A stretch of 64,000 bases of DNA, taken from positions 2,501 through 66,500 of the forward strand of contig JAADFU010000147.1 in the NCBI GenBank assembly GCA_013152715.1, in the 5' to 3' direction. Positions within the stretch are counted from its first letter, which is position 1; every line of letters begins with the position of its first letter. Both the position numbers and the translations under genes were made by a program. Positions 59,844-64,000 of this stretch are shown here, piece after piece. The DNA is from Calditrichota bacterium (lineage in GTDB: Bacteria; Zhuqueibacterota; Zhuqueibacteria; Thermofontimicrobiales; Thermofontimicrobiaceae). Below the pieces are notes generated by a model. The model saw only the letters and a list, made by a program, of their open reading frames with translations. It did no database searches and had not been told where the DNA came from.

Positions 59844-60251
59844 TTCGCACTCCTGTTCAAAAATTCATCTCATTACTTCACGTCGTTCGTTCCATCGCTA
59901 CAAATTTTAATGATGGTTCGCGGACAATAAAAATTGACGTATATTATAAGAAAAAAAACGGTAAATGTCAAGAAAATTCTCTGAGGAGTTAGCAGTGCGC
60001 ATTGCGGGAAAAGAATAATAATGCGAATGATCAGTTACCATAAAACCTAAAACCCTAATTCACTGATTTTAAAAGGCTAACGCCTAAATTTCCTTTTGGC
60101 ACCGGAATTAAGTCGTAAGATTTTTATTATTTTTCTTCAATGCTCTGAGCGAAAATTTTCAACTTGTCGTTCATATTAATATTTTCAAAAATAAAAATAA
60201 TAACTTTGGGCGCAAAATAAATCCGCTCGCTTTCGGATGAAATTGAAAAAA
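59844..60251. other. 408-bp gap containing the fba promoter
   Basis: Apart from the promoter at 59943-59971 I see no gene or RNA. The part next to comF is AT-rich and has no terminator with a clear T-run. Confidence 0.6.
59943..59971 (-). promoter_or_regulatory. Consensus sigma-70 promoter of fba-gap-tpiA-secG-tRNA-Leu
   Basis: Read on the minus strand, TTGACA (59966-59971) and TATAAT (59943-59948) are both perfect and 17 nt apart. The -10 is about 100 nt before the fba ATG, leaving a 5' leader of about 90 nt. Confidence 0.95.
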
Positions 60252-60947
60252 TCAGGCTTTGGCAACGGTGAAGACGTAAATTGCTTCTGGCGCCAATTTC
60301 CGTAATTCCTTGGCGCAGGCATTCATCGTCGCACCCGTCGTCAACACATCGTCGATGAGAATGATCGTTTTTCCGGACAACGGCTCCGATGATCGAACAC
60401 AAAAAGCGCCGCTGACATTTTTGACTCTTTCCTTTGGTCCCAGTTCAGTCTGCGTCTGCGTGTAACGAATGCGCTGCAATATCGAATTGTCAAACGGGAT
60501 TGCAGTTTTTTCGCGAATAAATCGGCAGATCATTTCGGATTGGTTGTAACCTCGCTCGCGCTGGCGTGTTTTGTGCAACGGCACTGGAATGAGAAGCGAG
60601 TTCGCCGGACTAAAATTGAGCTGACGTAATTTTACGGACATGAAACGGGCGATCGGCTTTGCCAACCGCCAATATTCGCTGTATTTGAAATAATGAATGA
60701 GATTTTGCACGTTCTCGTCAAATGCCCAGAGTGAAAACGCGTTGTCAAAACCGATGTCTGACTGCAGAGAATTTTTCACGCATTCCGTGATGACCTCGCC
60801 CGTTCCTGCGGCCGGAAACTGCTGAAGACAATGCTCGCAAACCAATTCGTCCGTTTCAATGCAATTTCGGCACATCAAGCAGAAACGTGGCAGCAAAAAA
60901 TCAAGAATTGGGCGAAAGAGATAGGCTGTTTTGGGCTTGACAGACAT
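60252..60947 (-). CDS. comF: ComF-family amidophosphoribosyltransferase-like protein
   Basis: A 231-aa protein. An N-terminal zinc-binding pair (CLMC and CEHC at about 23-40) is followed by YNQSEMICRFI and the PRPP-binding loop IILIDDVLTTGATMNACA, and PVPLHKTRQRERGYN (the ComFC basic loop). In naturally competent bacteria ComFC aids uptake of single-stranded DNA; in others the function is less clear. No other competence genes are in the window. It is convergent with nothing and precedes the OMP terminator. Confidence 0.9.
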   Translation of the reverse strand: MSVKPKTAYLFRPILDFLLPRFCLMCRNCIETDELVCEHCLQQFPAAGTGEVITECVKNSLQSDIGFDNAFSLWAFDENVQNLIHYFKYSEYWRLAKPIARFMSVKLRQLNFSPANSLLIPVPLHKTRQRERGYNQSEMICRFIREKTAIPFDNSILQRIRYTQTQTELGPKERVKNVSGAFCVRSSEPLSGKTIILIDDVLTTGATMNACAKELRKLAPEAIYVFTVAKA

Positions 60948-60990
60948 GACACGAGAAAAAAATTTATTTTGTCCGAATCATAATCCATTC

Positions 60991-61027
60991 AAAAAGACGC
61001 CCGGTGATTGACCATCCCGGGCGCCTG
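60991..61027 (-). terminator. Intrinsic terminator of the beta-barrel gene (minus strand)
   Basis: Read on the minus strand, GGCGCCCGG pairs with CCGGGCGTC around a loop and is followed by TTTTT. It lies 13 nt after the stop at 61040. Confidence 0.88.
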
Positions 61028-61039
61028 TGGAAGATAATT

Positions 61040-62320
61040 TTACAAACCAAAATTGTAGGCAAACGCCACTCGCGGAGAGAATCGCTCCTGAACTTTGTAC
61101 TTGCCCTGAACTTCGTCAAATTGGAATGTGTAATAATAATCGAGAAACATGATCAAGTATGGTTTGATTTTGTAGCCGATACCGACTCTGGCGATGGAGC
61201 GATCGTTCAGCGTGAAAATATCTTTCCCTTTTTCAATTCCCATTTTGTCGTACGTCGCTTGAATGGCAATCATGGGAACATTTTCTTTAGTCTCCGCAGC
61301 TAAATGAAGCGCGCCGCTGTTGGGAGTGTCGTCCAGCCGCTGATAATTTCCGACCAGACGAATGGTATTCAAGATGTGTCCCGCGAGTTCGCCGAACACG
61401 CCCTTGGTTTCTTCCTGAACCAGCGCCAGGGATTGGCTCTTGCGATATCCTGTGCCTGGCTGAAAACGCTGTACTTCGTAAAAGGCATCAAAATAGGATG
61501 GCACAAATTCCTTGCCTAACATTCTTCGTTCCAATCGGGCAGTGACTTCCGCGATGCCCGGAAAAATGTGCCAATCGGCGGCAATGCCGAAAGCTGTTCC
61601 GGAACCGAAAGTATCCAATTTCGCCCAGTCGAAATAGGTGTAGGTTTTGAACATTTCAAAATTGATCAGCGGCAATTCGACATCGAAACCGAAGGCATTG
61701 AAACTGTCATCCGAACTGCGGGATTTGTCAGGATCGGTATCAGAGATGAAAGTGGCGCCGAATGTTAAATTTTTGATTATCGGAATGTCGATCACAGGGC
61801 GCAATGGTCGCACAAATGCCCTGCCGCCGATAATTTCCAACCTGCCTAAATTGCTTGTCACAGATTCAAAGCCGTAAGTTCCGAAGTCAATATCCAGCGC
61901 CAGCCCAATTTTTCGCTCATCGTAGCTGGCGGCATTGGTGTAATAATTCATGAGAAAACCGTGACCTAACCGAGCCGCGTCGAGGGTGCCGATTTTTGTG
62001 TAAAAATTGTCGCCCTTCCTGCCGTAGCGCAGATAGCGAATCAACCGCAGCCAGTCGTAATCTTCATCCCAGTCAGCAGCGCGAATGGCGCCATTTTGTG
62101 TGTTGTACAGCAAATTGATATTCAACCCGACGCCGAATTTTCCCAACGCGATGTCCGGAGCGAGATTGATAGTGATGTACGATTGATCGTCAATCACCGT
62201 CATTCCGAACGCGCCGTAGAAACTTCCGCTATTTTCCTCGGGGTAAAATGTTTGTCCTACAACTGTCTGATTTGCGAAAATAATAAAGAGGGTCACCAAA
62301 AGGATAGAAATTCTTTTCAT
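61040..62320 (-). CDS. Outer-membrane beta-barrel protein, large
   Basis: A 426-aa protein with signal peptide ISILLVTLFIIFANQTVVGQ. Strand-rich sequence follows (FYGAFGMTVIDDQSYITINL, GKFGVGLNINLLYN, TLTFGATFISD-type turns) and a C-terminal PRVAFAYNFGL. It is not a recognised porin family, but the size and strand spacing suggest 14-16 strands. The gene is monocistronic with its own terminator and lies divergent from rpmB. Function unknown; a fatty-acid or small-solute porin is possible. Confidence 0.78.
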   Translation of the reverse strand: MKRISILLVTLFIIFANQTVVGQTFYPEENSGSFYGAFGMTVIDDQSYITINLAPDIALGKFGVGLNINLLYNTQNGAIRAADWDEDYDWLRLIRYLRYGRKGDNFYTKIGTLDAARLGHGFLMNYYTNAASYDERKIGLALDIDFGTYGFESVTSNLGRLEIIGGRAFVRPLRPVIDIPIIKNLTFGATFISDTDPDKSRSSDDSFNAFGFDVELPLINFEMFKTYTYFDWAKLDTFGSGTAFGIAADWHIFPGIAEVTARLERRMLGKEFVPSYFDAFYEVQRFQPGTGYRKSQSLALVQEETKGVFGELAGHILNTIRLVGNYQRLDDTPNSGALHLAAETKENVPMIAIQATYDKMGIEKGKDIFTLNDRSIARVGIGYKIKPYLIMFLDYYYTFQFDEVQGKYKVQERFSPRVAFAYNFGL

Positions 62321-62515
62321 GAGGAGTTCCTTTCTGATAATTTTTTCGGAAAGAATTTAGGAAAATATAGAAATAATCAATTAAAAAGTCAAGCAGTATT
62401 TTTGCTAACGCCTGCCTGGAAATATTTTGAAAAAATATCAGAAAAGGTACCGCAAAGCACCCGCAATTTTTAAATTTTAAAAATTGAAAATACGTTAAAT
62501 TCCTAATTTTTTTTC

Positions 62516-62544
62516 TTGCATTTTAAAATAAAATTCCGTATAAT
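62516..62544 (+). promoter_or_regulatory. Sigma-70 promoter of rpmB
   Basis: TTGCAT (62516-62521) and TATAAT (62539-62544) with exactly 17 nt between; the -10 is 62 nt before the rpmB ATG. Confidence 0.88.
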
Positions 62545-62605
62545 TGCGTTTGTGCAAATTACAATCGGTAATATTTATTGATTTGAGATATTGTAAGGAG
62601 AAGTT

Positions 62606-62797
62606 ATGGCGAAGCAATGTGACATTTGTGGAAAGAAGCCACAGGTCGGAAATCATGTGAGTCATGCCCACAATTTGAACAAGCGCCGGTTCAATCCGAA
62701 TATACATAAAATGAAAATTATGGATAACGGAACCGTGAGGCACGCTAATGTCTGCACGCGCTGTTTGCGCTCGGGCAGAGTGACGAAAGTTGTGTAA
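62606..62797 (+). CDS. rpmB: 50S ribosomal protein L28
   Basis: A 63-aa ribosomal protein. It begins MAKQCDICGKKPQVGNHVSH and has the C-terminal CTRCLRSGRVTKVV. The two CxxC pairs form a zinc-binding site, so this is the Cys-containing (C+) form. AAGGAG precedes the ATG. It is a monocistronic gene with its own promoter and terminator. Confidence 0.96.
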   Translation: MAKQCDICGKKPQVGNHVSHAHNLNKRRFNPNIHKMKIMDNGTVRHANVCTRCLRSGRVTKVV

Positions 62798-62832
62798 TTT
62801 TTTGGACGGGCTTCGGAGTGAATGTGGAAATG

Positions 62833-62864
62833 AAAAAAGTACCAATTGTTTGGTACTTTTTTTA
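62833..62864 (+). terminator. Intrinsic terminator of rpmB
   Basis: AAAAAAGTACCAA and TTTGGTACTTTTTT form a nearly perfect hairpin with a T-run. Confidence 0.92.
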
Positions 62865-62934
62865 TGACCAAAAATTATTTGTCCCGCTAAAAAACGGTTT
62901 TCCCCTCATCTGATTTTTAAGGGAGGCAATTGTT

Positions 62935-64000
62935 ATGAGCCGAATACGTCTTTTTTTCATCCTTCTTCTGTTAACTTCAATCTTCTTCAGTTGCGCGCCT
63001 TACAAAATGAAAGCCATTCGCGCTAATCGGGATCACCGCTACGATCTGGCGATTGAGTACAGTTTGACTCATTTAAAATCACATCCGCACGATGAAGGCG
63101 TACTGAAAATTTTGAATCAGTCCGCCCGCGGTTACTTTAAGCAGAGTCAGCAGAAAATCCGCCATTACGAAAAAATGAACGACTGGATGCGCGTGGTTCG
63201 GGTCTCGGAACGCGCTTTTCGTGTGCTGTCTCAGGTGGCGCAAATTTACGACACGGAATTTCCCACCAAGCAGGATTTGGATTATTTACAATCAAAGCGC
63301 GACCAGTCAAAATTTAACCAGGCAGATGAATTGTACGCCAACGCGGTGAAAAAATTCAATAGTGGTGACGAGGAAGCAGCGCTGGAAATTTTTCAAAAAT
63401 GTCAATCGCTAATCCCGCATTTCAAAGATTCGGATCAGTTCGTCGAGCGCATCAATAAGAATCTCGCGGAAAAAGCCTACCGTAAAGGCGCGCAATTGGC
63501 GAGTGCCGGACGATTGCAAGATGCGTTGCAGCAATTTGAACGTACGGCAGAACTGGTGCCCGATTTCCTCGACGCGACACAGCGCATCGAGGATTTGAAA
63601 CGCCGGCTGGCGCTGCAATATTTTGACAAAGCAAAAGGACTTTTTGACGCCGGCAACTACAAAGCGGCGCTGGAACACGCGGAGAAGTCGTTGTCTTTTC
63701 GGCCTGATTTTCCGCAGGCTGCAGATCTCTCCCGGCAGAGCAGGAATAAACTCACTGTACGGCTGGCGATTTTGCCTTTCACTGCTGCGAAATTAGACGC
63801 GAAATTTGCCCGAACAGCGACGGACGCTTTGATTGCGGAAGTTTTCCGGAAAAAAGGACAATTTGTCGAATTGGTTGATCGCGAGAATTTGCAGCGCATT
63901 TTGGAAGAGCAGGCTTTGTCGCAGACGGGCGTCATTGACGAGGAAAAGGCAGTGGAAGTCGGCAAATTGAGCGGCGTAAACACGATCGCTGTGGGGAGCG
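62935..64000 (+). CDS. Lipoprotein with TPR-like repeats and CsgG-like domain (3' end outside window)
   Basis: Open to the window end after 355 codons. GGGAGG lies 8 nt before the ATG. The signal peptide ends in a lipobox (FFSCAP). Residues about 40-250 are helical repeats (KAYRKGAQLASAGRLQDALQ and KAKGLFDAGNYKAALEHAEK). From about 270 it reads VRLAILPFTAAK, LVDRENLQRILEEQALSQTG and VGKLSGVNTIAVG, the start of a CsgG/curli-assembly-type domain. CsgG-like lipoproteins can form outer-membrane pores or serve as assembly factors. The C-terminal part is needed to be sure. Confidence 0.75.
   Translation, partial: MSRIRLFFILLLLTSIFFSCAPYKMKAIRANRDHRYDLAIEYSLTHLKSHPHDEGVLKILNQSARGYFKQSQQKIRHYEKMNDWMRVVRVSERAFRVLSQVAQIYDTEFPTKQDLDYLQSKRDQSKFNQADELYANAVKKFNSGDEEAALEIFQKCQSLIPHFKDSDQFVERINKNLAEKAYRKGAQLASAGRLQDALQQFERTAELVPDFLDATQRIEDLKRRLALQYFDKAKGLFDAGNYKAALEHAEKSLSFRPDFPQAADLSRQSRNKLTVRLAILPFTAAKLDAKFARTATDALIAEVFRKKGQFVELVDRENLQRILEEQALSQTGVIDEEKAVEVGKLSGVNTIAVGS

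Overview
The window is one end of a bacterial contig or chromosome: about 45% G+C by eye, densely coded and diderm. Several features point to the FCB group, most likely a Calditrichota/KSB1-type lineage. They are a secreted M23 peptidase with a type IX-like C-terminal sorting domain (YPNPFNPTT), many small outer-membrane beta-barrels, dispersed short palindromes and an OprO/P-type porin. The lineage is an inference. The rRNA sequence shows only that this is a bacterium.

Layout. (1) 1-1.4 kb: 3' part of a 23S rRNA gene, 5S rRNA and a strong terminator. (2) 2-4.5 kb: feoA-feoB ferrous iron uptake. (3) 4.6-18.4 kb: a metalloid, sulfur and metal-stress region. It holds an ArsR regulator, an ACR3 arsenite pump, a thioredoxin-fold protein, a ZIP transporter, a membrane rhodanese, a MauE/DoxX protein, three TauE/SafE permeases (one frameshifted), a CDF exporter, a minus-strand ECF sigma/methyltransferase/membrane-protein set, a second ArsR, an FmdE protein, a phosphate-selective-type porin, a NifX/NifB-type protein and a secreted C1 peptidase. 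A 56-codon Cys-rich reading frame coupled to the MauE gene carries an in-frame TGA, and two decayed gene fragments lie nearby. (4) 18.5-26.6 kb: CPA2 antiporter plus CBS protein, ECF sigma factor, VanZ, beta-barrel, CYTH enzyme, a REC-PAS-HD-GYP protein, and a membrane protein with a winged-helix regulator behind a palindromic operator.

(5) 27.3-49.8 kb is the most interesting part. It is a long co-directional locus that looks like a non-canonical Pel-type exopolysaccharide system. In order: RsbW-like kinase, PelF-like GT4, sugar epimerase, second PelF-like GT4, PelG-like polytopic protein, GT-C-like membrane protein, GAF-PP2C (RsbU-like) phosphatase, lone receiver, GAF-HD-GYP-STAS protein, DUF2194-type lipoprotein deacetylase, TPR/beta-barrel exporter, and a 2162-residue hybrid kinase with twelve PAS domains. 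Many genes overlap by 1-4 nt. All three parts of a partner-switching module (kinase, phosphatase, STAS antagonist) sit inside the polymer locus. The STAS domain is fused to a c-di-GMP phosphodiesterase-type protein and has its own in-frame ATG and Shine-Dalgarno sequence, so the locus may make both a fused and a free antagonist.

(6) 50-64 kb: M23 peptidase; on the minus strand PhzF, AlaX, a URO-D-like protein, a TPR protein, and a glycolytic operon fba-gap-tpiA-secG-tRNA-Leu(GAG) with a consensus sigma-70 promoter; then comF, an outer-membrane barrel, rpmB, and the start of a CsgG-like lipoprotein that runs off the window. No CRISPR array, complete insertion sequence or prophage was seen.
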